From positions 1 to 64,000 of the forward strand of contig CAMJHP010000010.1 in assembly GCA_946405575.1 (NCBI GenBank): 64,000 nt of DNA. The letters are read 5' to 3'. The stretch's first letter is position 1; every line of letters starts with the position of its first letter. A model generated the notes under the pieces. The model was not told the DNA's origin and did no database searches. It worked only from the letters and a program-made list of their open reading frames with translations. The position numbers and the translations under genes were made by a program. Source of the DNA: an uncultured Bacteroidales bacterium (GTDB taxonomy: Bacteria > Bacteroidota > Bacteroidia > Bacteroidales > F082). Below are positions 52,796 to 61,910 of the stretch, in pieces.

Positions 52796-53926
52796 ATGAA
52801 TTCATCACTAATAGATTTTTTTCAATCTTATCAAAATAAGTTGAAAATCAAGCAAATTGAAAAAACACACGAGCACCAAATAAAGAAATCAATGCAGTTA
52901 TGCCCGATGAAACCTCTTACCAAGGGGCAGGAGGCGGACATAAAGGCTTATTTCATGAAGCATTTGGGCAGGGAAGTCCCTACTTATTGGCATCAATACT
53001 TGTATTCCAGAAATGGTGTGTATTCGGTGAAATATATTCCGGCAAGTGTTTATACTTCAAGTATTGTGTTCAGACTAAACAACTATCATTTTAGTCTGGC
53101 GTATGTGGACAAAGGCTTTTATGACACTTTGTTTCCCGATGTCAACAGGCCGAAAACCTTTGTGAAGAATGTGAACGGTTTCTATTATGACGATAAAAGT
53201 TCAATTAGCAAAGAGGAAGCCATTTCCCGATGCATGAATTTAAAGGATGCTGTAATAAAACCAGCCGTGCTTGGCACTTGGGGAGAAGGTGTAAAACTGT
53301 TTCACACCGACAATGGTTTCATCCCGGAAATGAATATGACTGTGGCTGATTTGTTTGCACATTATAATAAGAGTTTCATTGTCCAAAGCAAATTGGAACA
53401 ACATCCTGACCTTGCTAACCTAAATCCAACCTCGGTGAATACCATCAGAGTTATGTCATACCGAAGAGAAAACGAGGTGATCATACTCTATGCGGTTATT
53501 CGAATTGGTAGAAAAGGGAAGGTGGTTGATAATGAAACCGCAGGTGGAATCAAAGCTGATATTGATTTGCAGACGGGGCGAATTAAAGGTCCGGCATTCG
53601 GAAGTCCGACAGAACCCAACATGCCGCAAACCGATTCCGGTGCTGTTTTGGATAAATACTTGATACCTTCATTTCCACAAGTACTTGATTTTGTCAAGGA
53701 CTTGCATCTTCGACTTCCTTATTTTAAACTGATTGGATGGGATATTTCAGTTGATACAAGTGGAAAACCGGTATTGATAGAGTGGAACAGAAAGGCAGAA
53801 TTAAGTCAGGTGGCTCATGGACCCGCTTTTGGGGATTATACTGAAGAAATCCTGGCAGCCGCGATGAAGGAAGAAAACACAATGGTTGGATCATTAAACC
53901 GAAAAAACCGTCCGTTTAAAGGTTGA
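52796..53926 (+). CDS. ATP-grasp protein (ATPgrasp_ST type) 2
   Basis: This 376-residue homologue of the protein at 50507 has VIKPAVLGTWGEGVKLF, LNPTSVNTIRVMSYR, LIGWDISVDTSG and VLIEWNRKAELSQ. The metal-binding Asn is kept (EWN). Its similarity to ATP-grasp 1 is much lower than that between the two CapA copies, so this ligase probably acts on a different substrate. The stop overlaps the alternative TTG start of the following acetyltransferase. Confidence 0.85.
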   Translation: MNSSLIDFFQSYQNKLKIKQIEKTHEHQIKKSMQLCPMKPLTKGQEADIKAYFMKHLGREVPTYWHQYLYSRNGVYSVKYIPASVYTSSIVFRLNNYHFSLAYVDKGFYDTLFPDVNRPKTFVKNVNGFYYDDKSSISKEEAISRCMNLKDAVIKPAVLGTWGEGVKLFHTDNGFIPEMNMTVADLFAHYNKSFIVQSKLEQHPDLANLNPTSVNTIRVMSYRRENEVIILYAVIRIGRKGKVVDNETAGGIKADIDLQTGRIKGPAFGSPTEPNMPQTDSGAVLDKYLIPSFPQVLDFVKDLHLRLPYFKLIGWDISVDTSGKPVLIEWNRKAELSQVAHGPAFGDYTEEILAAAMKEENTMVGSLNRKNRPFKG

Positions 53927-53976
53927 GAACGGTAATTTCAGAAATTGTCTCATTCTTTTCACTTGACAAATTGTTT

Positions 53977-54411
53977 ATGGCAAACATTTTTTCAAAAACA
54001 AGAATCAAACTTTATAAGTTTTTCCGTGAATTTACGGCATGGAAGTATAGGACTTTCTACAAGATGGACATTGGAGAAGGAACTGTAATATCCAGAAAAA
54101 CACATTTGGATACCAACATTTATCCCCAAGGGGTTCATATTGGAAAAGACACAATGATAACAGGGAGTGTGATAATACTTACCCATGATGCCTGCCGCAA
54201 AAAGAAAGCGGATACTTATATAGGAGATAATTGTTTTATTGGATCCAGAAGCACTATTCTTCCTGGTGTGCATATTGGCAATCAAGTTGTTATTGGAACG
54301 AGTAGCGTTGTCACCAAAGATATTCCAGATAACAGCATTGCCGCTGGCAACCCTGCAAAAGTAATACGGACAGGAGTGAAATGTGGCAAATACGGTTTTA
54401 TTGAGGACTAA
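53977..54411 (+). CDS. Hexapeptide-repeat (LbH) O-acetyltransferase
   Basis: This protein of about 144 residues shows a left-handed beta-helix: IGEGTVISRKTHLDTNIYP, GVHIGKDTMITGSVIILTHD with the catalytic His, YIGDNCFIGSRSTILPGVHIG split as YIGDNCFIGSR and STILPGVHIG, and the family end VTKDIPDNSIAAGNPAKVI. It should acetylate a sugar hydroxyl. The ATG at 53977 is chosen; a TTG at 53923 overlapping the previous stop would add 18 residues. It lies within the ATP-grasp gene group. Confidence 0.88.
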   Translation: MANIFSKTRIKLYKFFREFTAWKYRTFYKMDIGEGTVISRKTHLDTNIYPQGVHIGKDTMITGSVIILTHDACRKKKADTYIGDNCFIGSRSTILPGVHIGNQVVIGTSSVVTKDIPDNSIAAGNPAKVIRTGVKCGKYGFIED

Positions 54412-54417
54412 AGCACT

Positions 54418-55416
54418 ATGGCCATCCAAACAATACTCTATTCACCCCAATGGCATTCAAGGCTGTTGGATTATATGAGAAAGGTTTTCCCCTATAGGGA
54501 TGAAAACTACCTTGACTGGTGGTTGTCAAACATGGACTCTGGCAATGAGGATGATTGGGCGAAATGCTTTATCGTTGCCGAAGACGATGAGATCATCGGA
54601 TGTACCACAGCCATTCCTGTTGAACTTTTTTATGAAGGGAAGAGAAGTGATTTCTATTTTAGAGGAAATACCATCATCTCACCTGAAAAAAGGGGAAAAG
54701 GCATAAGTAAGTTGTTGTATGACAAGGTGAACTCCTACAACAATTGGTTGTCGGTCGGGATAACCGATATTGCTTGGGCAATCCAGCCGAAATATGTCAA
54801 GAACTTTACCCCAATAAATCCCGTCAATGTCTACGTTTCGGCGAATGGATGGCTGGTTCCGCAACTTTTTCGTCGTTTCTTTGGAAACAAGCAGCGAGGG
54901 ATAGCCTTTCCAGAGCAAATTAAGTTATCCAAAAACGATACCTTTACCAAAATTGATAGCATTAAGGATTTCTGTGTGCCAAAATCTGGCCGATGGACCG
55001 ATGACAAGGTGGAATTGGTAAGGGATGAGGCTTTTCTGCAAAAGCGCTATTTCGATGTCTATTGTGCTGAAAGATATGCCATCTATAGATACGAAAAAAA
55101 CGGAATGCCGAATGGGTTTGTAGTGTTGAGGAAGATGAGATATAGTGGTTTTGATATGGTTTCGGTGGTTGATTTCAGGTTTGCCGACAGGAAAGACGAG
55201 AGAAAGGCTTTCGCCGTGGCACAAAAGACGGCTCGCAAGAATAGAATAGGTTTCGTTTTTGGCATGTCTTCAAGTAAATATGGATTGTTTGGCAAACCAT
55301 TGATTGTAATGACACCAAAGAAGTTGAATTTTGCTGTTGGAAGCAAGGGGATGGACTTTAGTGATATGCTTGTCACATCGGGAGATTCTGATTTGGATTT
55401 TGTGTATTATCATTAA
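54418..55416 (+). CDS. GNAT-fold acyltransferase/amidoligase-like protein
   Basis: This 332-residue protein has an N-terminal GNAT domain, with FIVAEDDEIIGCTTAIPVEL and NTIISPEKRGKGISKLLYDKV containing the acyl-CoA loop RGKGIS. The second half resembles a second GNAT-like fold (ERYAIYRYEKNG, MVSVVDFRFADR). Two-domain GNAT proteins of this size include FemX-type aminoacyl transferases. Given the surrounding ATP-grasp ligases, aminoacyl or acyl transfer to the glycan is plausible. The exact substrate cannot be inferred. Confidence 0.75.
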   Translation: MAIQTILYSPQWHSRLLDYMRKVFPYRDENYLDWWLSNMDSGNEDDWAKCFIVAEDDEIIGCTTAIPVELFYEGKRSDFYFRGNTIISPEKRGKGISKLLYDKVNSYNNWLSVGITDIAWAIQPKYVKNFTPINPVNVYVSANGWLVPQLFRRFFGNKQRGIAFPEQIKLSKNDTFTKIDSIKDFCVPKSGRWTDDKVELVRDEAFLQKRYFDVYCAERYAIYRYEKNGMPNGFVVLRKMRYSGFDMVSVVDFRFADRKDERKAFAVAQKTARKNRIGFVFGMSSSKYGLFGKPLIVMTPKKLNFAVGSKGMDFSDMLVTSGDSDLDFVYYH

Positions 55417-55431
55417 TAATTTAATGTTTCC

Positions 55432-56562
55432 ATGAAAAAGGTCATTTTGTTTGGGGGGGCGCTGCAAGGACTGTCGTTTGGAGAGGCTTTGTATGACAAA
55501 AAGGGAATGTATTTAGTGGATGCTATTTCAAGCGATTATGCTATCACTAAAAGTCGATTCTTTAATAAGGTTTATGAGGGGAATGTGGCAGAATATGATA
55601 CGATTCTTGATGAAATCCTTCGCGACCAACAATATGATGTTGCCGTTCCAATGGGAGATGCAGCGGCAAAGTATCTGAGCAGAAACAAGAGTCAAATAGA
55701 AAGCAAATATAAGGTTAAATGTGCCGTCCCCGACAATGAGGTTCTGTCTGTTGTGGTTGACAAGGGAAAGTTTATGCGTTTTTGTGACGAACATGACATC
55801 CCTCATCCGAAAACCATGACTATCACCGAAGACACATTGGAAGCTGCGGCAGACCATATAGGATTTCCTTCCCTGATAAAACCTGATTTTTCCGTAGGGG
55901 CAAGAGGAATTACCAAGGTGAATTCTTTGCAAGAATTAAAGCACAAGTATCCAAATATTAAAAAACAATTCAATGCGTGTACCTTACAAGAGTTTATTGA
56001 CAACCCTGACTATTATTATAATGTAATGCTCTATCGGGATGCCAATGGACAATGCCGTAATTACGCAATCATCAAGATAGTGAGAGTTTATCCAATTGGT
56101 GCGGGGAGCAGCTCTTGCTGTATTTCTGTCGAAAACGATGAATTGTTGTCGATATGCAAAGACGCTTTGGACAAACTGAATTGGATTGGCATGGCCGATT
56201 TCGATGTGTTGCAACGAAAAGATACACTTGAATATAGAATTATCGAAATCAATCCTCGTGTGCCGGCCAGTCTTCGTGCCGCATACATTTCAGGTATTAA
56301 TTTTCCTGAAACCATTGTTCTTGACGTCTTGGGTGAATCTTATCATAGTGGTCAATACACGCCTGGCAAAACCCTTCGTTATATGGGTATTGATTTGTTG
56401 TGGTTTTTGAAGAGCCCCAAGCGTTTCAAGTCATCCCCGTCATGGTTCCGCTTTATCGGAAAAGACATCTATTATCAGGATATTTATCGGAAAGATGCTT
56501 CTACCTGGTATTCTTGGTTTGTGACCGGATTAAAAAAATTCAGTCGCAACAATCACACATAA
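55432..56562 (+). CDS. ATP-grasp ligase 3 (carbamoyl-phosphate-synthase-like)
   Basis: This 376-residue protein has a preATP-grasp Rossmann-like start (KKVILFGGALQGLSFGEAL), VAVPMGDAAAKYLS and then an ATP-grasp core: FPSLIKPDFSVGARGITKV, LQEFIDNPDYYYNVML, and the metal site in RIIEINPRVPAS. It is a different subfamily from the ATPgrasp_ST genes. It would ligate a carboxylate to an amine using ATP, as in dipeptide or amino-acid-sugar synthesis. It is preceded by a GNAT gene and followed by ATPgrasp_ST 4, all on one strand. Confidence 0.88.
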   Translation: MKKVILFGGALQGLSFGEALYDKKGMYLVDAISSDYAITKSRFFNKVYEGNVAEYDTILDEILRDQQYDVAVPMGDAAAKYLSRNKSQIESKYKVKCAVPDNEVLSVVVDKGKFMRFCDEHDIPHPKTMTITEDTLEAAADHIGFPSLIKPDFSVGARGITKVNSLQELKHKYPNIKKQFNACTLQEFIDNPDYYYNVMLYRDANGQCRNYAIIKIVRVYPIGAGSSSCCISVENDELLSICKDALDKLNWIGMADFDVLQRKDTLEYRIIEINPRVPASLRAAYISGINFPETIVLDVLGESYHSGQYTPGKTLRYMGIDLLWFLKSPKRFKSSPSWFRFIGKDIYYQDIYRKDASTWYSWFVTGLKKFSRNNHT

Positions 56563-56614
56563 AATTTGTTCGGATTAAATCTAATTTGAGAGTTTTCTAT
56601 AATGTGATATAATT

Positions 56615-57808
56615 ATGACACAAGGATTGAAAAAAAATACAATTAATGCCATTCTTTATTTAAGGAAATGGTGTCCGTTTTCTCATTCTTGGAGATTTCA
56701 GGTATACGATACCTCCATGTTTTTGTCCAATGAGATGTGCCCGAATTTTGAGTGGAAAAAGTACATCAACAAGAAGAATCCATATTTCAAGAAATGGGGT
56801 TTCGATATTTCACAGCTTGATGCGGAGTATTATGGTTGTATGTCAGGGGTCAAGGCAGACCATTATGTGACAAGGTCTATGGCCGTCCATTACATTTATC
56901 CATACTTGGATCGTTACGACTTTGTTCCTGCCTATATGGACAAAAACATCCAGAAAACCTTACTTGGACTGCCTGATAATCAGATAGGCGTAATTACAAC
57001 CGAAGATGTTGTTTATAACTCCAATAAGGTCTTTTTCAATGGAGAAGGAAAGGAATGCTCACGGGATGAGGCATTGGATATTTTGGTATCATACGGGAAA
57101 GACATGATCCTGAAACCTTCGACAGAATCCTTTGGTGGACATGGGGTCATGAAAGTGGTGGGAAACACGGATAGGTCAGGCTTTGAAGCTTTGATAGAAA
57201 AATACAAATACAATTACACTTTCCAGAAAATTGTTGAGCAACATCCTATCATGGCTCAATACAATCCCACATCCGTCAACACTGTTAGGGTAGTAACCTA
57301 CAGGGATTTTAATAGGAAGCGTAAAGTGTTGTACTCGTGTTTGCGTTTTGGTGGTGAAGGTTCGGTGATGGATAATGTTTGCTCTGGAGGAGGTTACACT
57401 GGAATTGATATTGCAACAGGGAAATTGTTGAATAGGAAGCGATACAGTTATTTTATAATGAACGTGCCGCTTATTCCTGAAAATATGCCGAATGAGATAC
57501 CTTGTTGGGAAACGATAAAGTCAGTCGCTTTGGAATTGCACGGCAGGCTGCCCCAACTGGATATTATTGGTTGGGATTTTGCCTTGTCACCTGATGGTAG
57601 GCCAATATTGATAGAGTTCAATCCAAGACCAGGTGTAGGTTTGCAACAGGCGGTAGGCCCCATGTTCAGTAAGGAGGATTTGGACGAAATCATGAAACAT
57701 GTCTCGAAAGTGAAAGTGGATCGTCGTAAATATAGCGAATTGCAATTCAAGGATTTTCCTGACAGAAAAACGGTACATTTGAAATTTGGTGGAGGTTTTA
57801 AGAAATAA
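56615..57808 (+). CDS. ATP-grasp protein (ATPgrasp_ST type) 4
   Basis: This 397-residue third member of the ATPgrasp_ST family has LKPSTESFGGHGVMKV, YNPTSVNTVRVVTYRD, IIGWDFALSPDG and ILIEFNPRPGVGLQ. It carries a longer N-terminal region (about 140 residues before the ATP-grasp core) with many aromatic residues. NPTSVNT is identical in all three members, pointing to a shared function-critical loop. It stands alone, with no CapA partner beside it. Confidence 0.85.
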   Translation: MTQGLKKNTINAILYLRKWCPFSHSWRFQVYDTSMFLSNEMCPNFEWKKYINKKNPYFKKWGFDISQLDAEYYGCMSGVKADHYVTRSMAVHYIYPYLDRYDFVPAYMDKNIQKTLLGLPDNQIGVITTEDVVYNSNKVFFNGEGKECSRDEALDILVSYGKDMILKPSTESFGGHGVMKVVGNTDRSGFEALIEKYKYNYTFQKIVEQHPIMAQYNPTSVNTVRVVTYRDFNRKRKVLYSCLRFGGEGSVMDNVCSGGGYTGIDIATGKLLNRKRYSYFIMNVPLIPENMPNEIPCWETIKSVALELHGRLPQLDIIGWDFALSPDGRPILIEFNPRPGVGLQQAVGPMFSKEDLDEIMKHVSKVKVDRRKYSELQFKDFPDRKTVHLKFGGGFKK

Positions 57809-57878
57809 TTTGAATCTGTTTTTGGGTTAGAGATTAAAACTCTGCTATCCAAAAAGAATTTGAAAACATACAAGGCAA

Positions 57879-58754
57879 ATGAACATATTAACGTTTGATA
57901 TTGAGGAATGGTACGTTGAAAAAACGCATGCTGATCGTAAGGAGAAGTATGCTGAATACGATTCCTATTTAGACAAGATTCTTGAGGTTTTGGATAGGTG
58001 TCATATAAAAGCAACGTTTTTTTGTGTTGGTGGAATGGGGCAGCTTTATCCTGAAGTGGTAAGGAAGATTTACGCACAAGGCCATGAAATTGGTTGTCAT
58101 TCCAATACGCATGATTGGCTCAACAAGATGACAATGGCTAGATTTCAGGATGATACCCGTCAAGCAGTGGAGAGCTTACAACAGTGCATAGGCGAAAAAG
58201 TAGTGAGTTATAGAGCCCCAGCCTTTACCGTTGGAGAAAGCAACAAATGGGTATTTGAGGTTTTGGCTGAAAATGGCATAGAGAAAGACGCCTCGGTGTT
58301 TCCTGCAAAAAGGGATTTTGGTGGTTTTGCCAGTTTCGGTCATGAAACTCCTGTAAGAATCAACTATAATGGTACTTCCATAAAAGAGTTTCCTGTATGT
58401 ATGACAAAAATCTTTGGTAAGAAAGTCGCTTACTCTGGAGGAGGTTATTTCAGGTTTTTCCCTTTACCTTTTGTTCATTCCAGAATGCAGAAGAGCAAAT
58501 ACAGTATGTGCTATTTTCATATCAGCGATTTGATCCCTGAAACTGGCAAAGTGCTAAGCAGAGAGGCATACGAGCGATATTTTAAAGAGCCAGGTACATT
58601 GAAAGCCAGATATGTTCGATATTTTAAAAGAAACTTTGGCAAAAAAAATGCTTTTGACAAGATGTTTCGATTAATTGAAGACACCGACTTCATTGGAATA
58701 GACCAGGCAGATCAACAAATTGACTGGAACAATACACCCGTAGTGAATCTTTGA
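57879..58754 (+). CDS. Polysaccharide deacetylase (NodB/DUF3473-like)
   Basis: This 291-residue protein has the NodB catalytic motifs: D7 in LTFDIEEWY, the metal pair H74 and H78 in CHSNTHDW, and R112 in YRAPAFTVGE. The C-terminal region (FRFFPLPFVHSRMQ, CYFHISDLIPETG) is of the DUF3473 type seen in exopolysaccharide loci. It removes N-acetyl groups from a glycan. No signal peptide is present, so it may act on lipid-linked intermediates in the cytoplasm. Free amines made this way could be the acceptors for the ATP-grasp or acyl-transfer enzymes around it. Confidence 0.9.
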   Translation: MNILTFDIEEWYVEKTHADRKEKYAEYDSYLDKILEVLDRCHIKATFFCVGGMGQLYPEVVRKIYAQGHEIGCHSNTHDWLNKMTMARFQDDTRQAVESLQQCIGEKVVSYRAPAFTVGESNKWVFEVLAENGIEKDASVFPAKRDFGGFASFGHETPVRINYNGTSIKEFPVCMTKIFGKKVAYSGGGYFRFFPLPFVHSRMQKSKYSMCYFHISDLIPETGKVLSREAYERYFKEPGTLKARYVRYFKRNFGKKNAFDKMFRLIEDTDFIGIDQADQQIDWNNTPVVNL

Positions 58755-58855
58755 TAGTTGTGTTTTTGAAATTGGGTACAAAGAAAACAATCTGAAAAGA
58801 CGTGCAAAAGTTCGTGATAATTTGATTTAAGAATCATTTTCCAATAAAAACTATT

Positions 58856-59557
58856 ATGTATAAACATTTCTTTAAACGAGTATTTGACATATTGGCATCA
58901 TTGATTGCAATATTATTATTGTCGCCATTGTTAATTGTAGTGATGGTCTGTTTGTTTTTCGCCAACAAAGGCTCTGGTGTGTTTTTCACTCCTCTGAGGC
59001 CTGGTAAAGACGGAAAACTGTTCAAGTTTATGAAATTCAAGTCAATGACAGACGAACGTAATGAGAGGGGTGTATTACTTCCAGATGATCAAAGATTGAC
59101 AAAAATTGGTAAGTTTGTGCGTGCCACTTCTATCGATGAATTGCCACAATTGTTCAATGTGTTGAAGGGAGATATGTCATTTGTGGGACCTCGCCCCTTG
59201 GCGGCAAGTTATCTGCCCTACTATACAGAGGAAGAGATGCACCGTCACGATGTTCGTCCAGGCATAACAGGACTTGCTCAGGTCAATGGTAGAACTACTA
59301 TCACTTGGCCGGAAAAACTGGCGTATGACCTTGAATATGTCAAGAAAGTGTCGTTATGGTTAGATCTGAAAATCCTGTTTTTGACGGCTTATAAAGTTCT
59401 CAAGCGAGAAGGTGTAGGCGTTGAGGAATCAGGCCATTATGGTTTTTACTTGTTCCGCGAAGAGCAATGGAGAGCTGAAGGTCGGCAAGACTTGATTGAT
59501 GCTGCACGTGAAAAGTCAATGCCTTATAGACTTTTCAAAAGTAATAAACCATCCTAA
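58856..59557 (+). CDS. Priming sugar-phosphate transferase (PglC/WcaJ type)
   Basis: This 233-residue monotopic phosphoglycosyl transferase has one hydrophobic membrane segment (about residues 10-35). The soluble core shows FKFMKFKSMTDERNERG, ATSIDELPQLFNVLKGDMSF split as ATSIDELPQLFN and VLKGDMSFVGPRPL, and RPGITGLAQVNGR. It loads the first sugar-phosphate onto undecaprenyl phosphate and so starts repeat-unit assembly. A C-terminal extension of about 35 residues (REEQWRAEGRQDLID) follows the usual end. It is the only sugar transferase recognised in the locus. Confidence 0.95.
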   Translation: MYKHFFKRVFDILASLIAILLLSPLLIVVMVCLFFANKGSGVFFTPLRPGKDGKLFKFMKFKSMTDERNERGVLLPDDQRLTKIGKFVRATSIDELPQLFNVLKGDMSFVGPRPLAASYLPYYTEEEMHRHDVRPGITGLAQVNGRTTITWPEKLAYDLEYVKKVSLWLDLKILFLTAYKVLKREGVGVEESGHYGFYLFREEQWRAEGRQDLIDAAREKSMPYRLFKSNKPS

Positions 59558-59619
59558 TATTGTTAGGGGGAAATCGTGTGTCACTGAGTTAAAAATCAAC
59601 TGATATAGAAAGACTTATT

Positions 59620-60687
59620 ATGAAAAGGATATTAATTACAGGCATCGGGGGCCTTACTCCCCGTTCGTTGGCGGGTATCATTCGTGAAAACCATCCTGAC
59701 TACTGGTTGATGGGAGTAGACGTTAACAAAAAGGCCATGGGTTTCTTTATGAAGGGTTTGCTCAACGATTATGCTGTATGCCCACGTTGTACTGACGAAG
59801 ATTATTTCCCGTTCATCGAGAAGCTGGTGGCTGAGAAGCACATTGATTACGCCTTTGTGCAGCCAGAAAGCGAGATCGTGGAATGGGGCGACTACTATGA
59901 GAAGCATGGCCATTATCCCTGCCCCGTGTTCATGGGCTCAAAGTTGCTTTCCGTGTCACTGAAAGACAAAAGCATCATGGCCGACTTGCTGAAGGGGACT
60001 GAGTTCATACCGAAGACCATCAAGGTGACACAAGAGAATCCTCGCTTTGAGGAGGTCGAGAAAGAGATCGGTTTTCCCTGCTGGATACGTGCCACTGAAG
60101 GGACGGGGGGGCTTGGTTCTTTGAAGCTCGAAGATTTAAGCAGCTACAAAAGCTGGCTGTTTATCAATAGCCGCATCCCAGAGTTCACGGTGAGCGAATT
60201 TTTGACCGGACGACATCTGGCCAACCAAATGCTGTATTATAATGGTGAGTATGTGAAAGGTGCCGCCTTGCAGTGTGCCGAGTATGTGATGGCCAACACG
60301 GCCCCCTCGCATGTGACGGGCAATACGGCTTTCGGTCGTTTCCTGAATGAGGACCGCATCAACGAGTTCTGTGACCGTTGCATCAAGTATTTGGAGAAGA
60401 AATTGGGTGTGCCCGCCCATGGCATCCTGTCGTTTGACCTGAAGGAAGACAAAGACGGCAACATGAAGGTGACCGAAGTGAACATCCGTCACATGGCCTA
60501 CACGGGCGTGATGGCCCATGTGGGTTTCGACCTCATCGAAGACACCATCCGCATTATGGAGGACGGCAATGCCGACCACGTGGAGCGTGCTCCTTTCTTC
60601 CACTATGAGAAGCCCTACATTTTCCTGCGTGATGTGGATGTAGAACCCATCATCTTGGAAAGCGAGGATATCTTTGAAAAAGCATAA
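59620..60687 (+). CDS. ATP-grasp ligase 5
   Basis: This 355-residue protein begins with a dinucleotide-like motif KRILITGIGGLTPRSLAGII and a preATP-grasp domain. The ATP-grasp core includes FPCWIRATEGTGGLGSLKLE and a C-terminal metal site in KVTEVNIRHMAYTG. The usual EINPR is altered to EVNIR, keeping Glu and Asn. It overlaps no neighbour but ends five bases before the next ATP-grasp start. The gene is richer in G and C than the genes on its left, suggesting a different history. Substrate unknown. Confidence 0.85.
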   Translation: MKRILITGIGGLTPRSLAGIIRENHPDYWLMGVDVNKKAMGFFMKGLLNDYAVCPRCTDEDYFPFIEKLVAEKHIDYAFVQPESEIVEWGDYYEKHGHYPCPVFMGSKLLSVSLKDKSIMADLLKGTEFIPKTIKVTQENPRFEEVEKEIGFPCWIRATEGTGGLGSLKLEDLSSYKSWLFINSRIPEFTVSEFLTGRHLANQMLYYNGEYVKGAALQCAEYVMANTAPSHVTGNTAFGRFLNEDRINEFCDRCIKYLEKKLGVPAHGILSFDLKEDKDGNMKVTEVNIRHMAYTGVMAHVGFDLIEDTIRIMEDGNADHVERAPFFHYEKPYIFLRDVDVEPIILESEDIFEKA

Positions 60688-60691
60688 AACG

Positions 60692-61909
60692 ATGGGCGAC
60701 AAAAAGAAACTGCTCATTTTAGGCGGAAGTCCCAATCAACTGCGACTTGTGGAAGCCGCCATAAAGGCGGGTATTTATACCGTAGTTTGCAACTGGTCCG
60801 AGGACTGTGCTGCCCGCGAAGCCTGTGACAAGTTCTATACACAGAATTACCTGGATAAGGAACAGGTGCTGGCTATTGCCAAGAACGAAAAGGTTGACGG
60901 TGTCATCTCCAATTCGGAAGCGGCCATGCTGATTGTTGCATACGTGGCCGAGCAATTAGGGCTACCTGGCAATAGTGTGCGTGGCATCGAACAATTGGTG
61001 TCGAAAACCGAGTTCCGTCAGTTGCAAAGAAATGTAGGTGTCTATGCTCCGCGTAATTTCGAATGTGGCTCATGGGAGGAATTTGAAAAACAAGTTGGCG
61101 AATTGACCTTCCCCATTATCATCAAGCCTTGCGAATCCAGTGGAACAAGAGGAACGACGAGGGTTGACTCAAAAGAGGATAAGGAGAGCCAAAGAAAGGC
61201 TTTTGAAGAATGCCAGCATTTTTCGGTCAATGATAGGGTGAGCGTAGAGGAGTTTGTGGAAATGCCCTTGTTGACTGTGATTGACGGTGACGTTTTCGTT
61301 TGCAATGGTGAATATTTATGGAATGGATTCTTCACCTGCTATCGCAGCCGTCATGCAACCATGTTGCCTATGATGGAGTCTTTCCCCATCGTTATCTCTG
61401 ACAAGGATTTCGATGTGGTGAAAGACCATATCAAAAGGATTTTTGCACAGGCAGGCATCGTTCATGGACAGTATAATGCGGAAATGTATTTTACCAATAC
61501 TGGCGAGCTGTTTGTGATAGAAATCAATGCACGACAGGGGGGTGTCAACATACCTCACTTGATAGAATTGCATTCTGGTATTGATTTTGACAAGCTGCTG
61601 GTGACAACGGCTGTCGGTGACAATTCTGAATTTAAGAAAGCACTAAATGCCAAACACGAAATAAGATATATCACACAGTTTTTGGTTTTCAGTAGGAGCA
61701 ATGGCGTGTTGAATCATGTGGAGATACAACAAGAACTAATGCCCTACCTTATTGAGAGGACCGACCTGAAAAAGCCGGGTGACGATGTCGTCGTGGGCAT
61801 GAATGCTGGAGATTCCATAGCCAGGCTGGTGTTTGACTTCAAGAATTTTGAAACGCAGCAGCATTATGTGAATGATATAGAGAGTTACGTTAGTGCAATT
61901 GTTGATTAA
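60692..61909 (+). CDS. ATP-grasp ligase 6
   Basis: This protein of about 405 residues starts with KKLLILGGSPNQLRLVEAAI and a preATP-grasp domain (VDGVISNSEAAMLIVAYVAE). The ATP-grasp core reads FPIIIKPCESSGTRGTTRV, VSVEEFVEMPLLTVIDG and FVIEINARQGGVNIPHLIE. It is of the carbamoyl-phosphate/D-Ala-D-Ala-like type. The ATG at 60692 is chosen over a TTG six codons upstream, which would overlap the previous gene. Its stop is one base from the ATG of the PLP enzyme gene, so an ATP-grasp/aminotransferase pair is likely. Confidence 0.87.
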   Translation: MGDKKKLLILGGSPNQLRLVEAAIKAGIYTVVCNWSEDCAAREACDKFYTQNYLDKEQVLAIAKNEKVDGVISNSEAAMLIVAYVAEQLGLPGNSVRGIEQLVSKTEFRQLQRNVGVYAPRNFECGSWEEFEKQVGELTFPIIIKPCESSGTRGTTRVDSKEDKESQRKAFEECQHFSVNDRVSVEEFVEMPLLTVIDGDVFVCNGEYLWNGFFTCYRSRHATMLPMMESFPIVISDKDFDVVKDHIKRIFAQAGIVHGQYNAEMYFTNTGELFVIEINARQGGVNIPHLIELHSGIDFDKLLVTTAVGDNSEFKKALNAKHEIRYITQFLVFSRSNGVLNHVEIQQELMPYLIERTDLKKPGDDVVVGMNAGDSIARLVFDFKNFETQQHYVNDIESYVSAIVD

Positions 61910-61910
61910 T

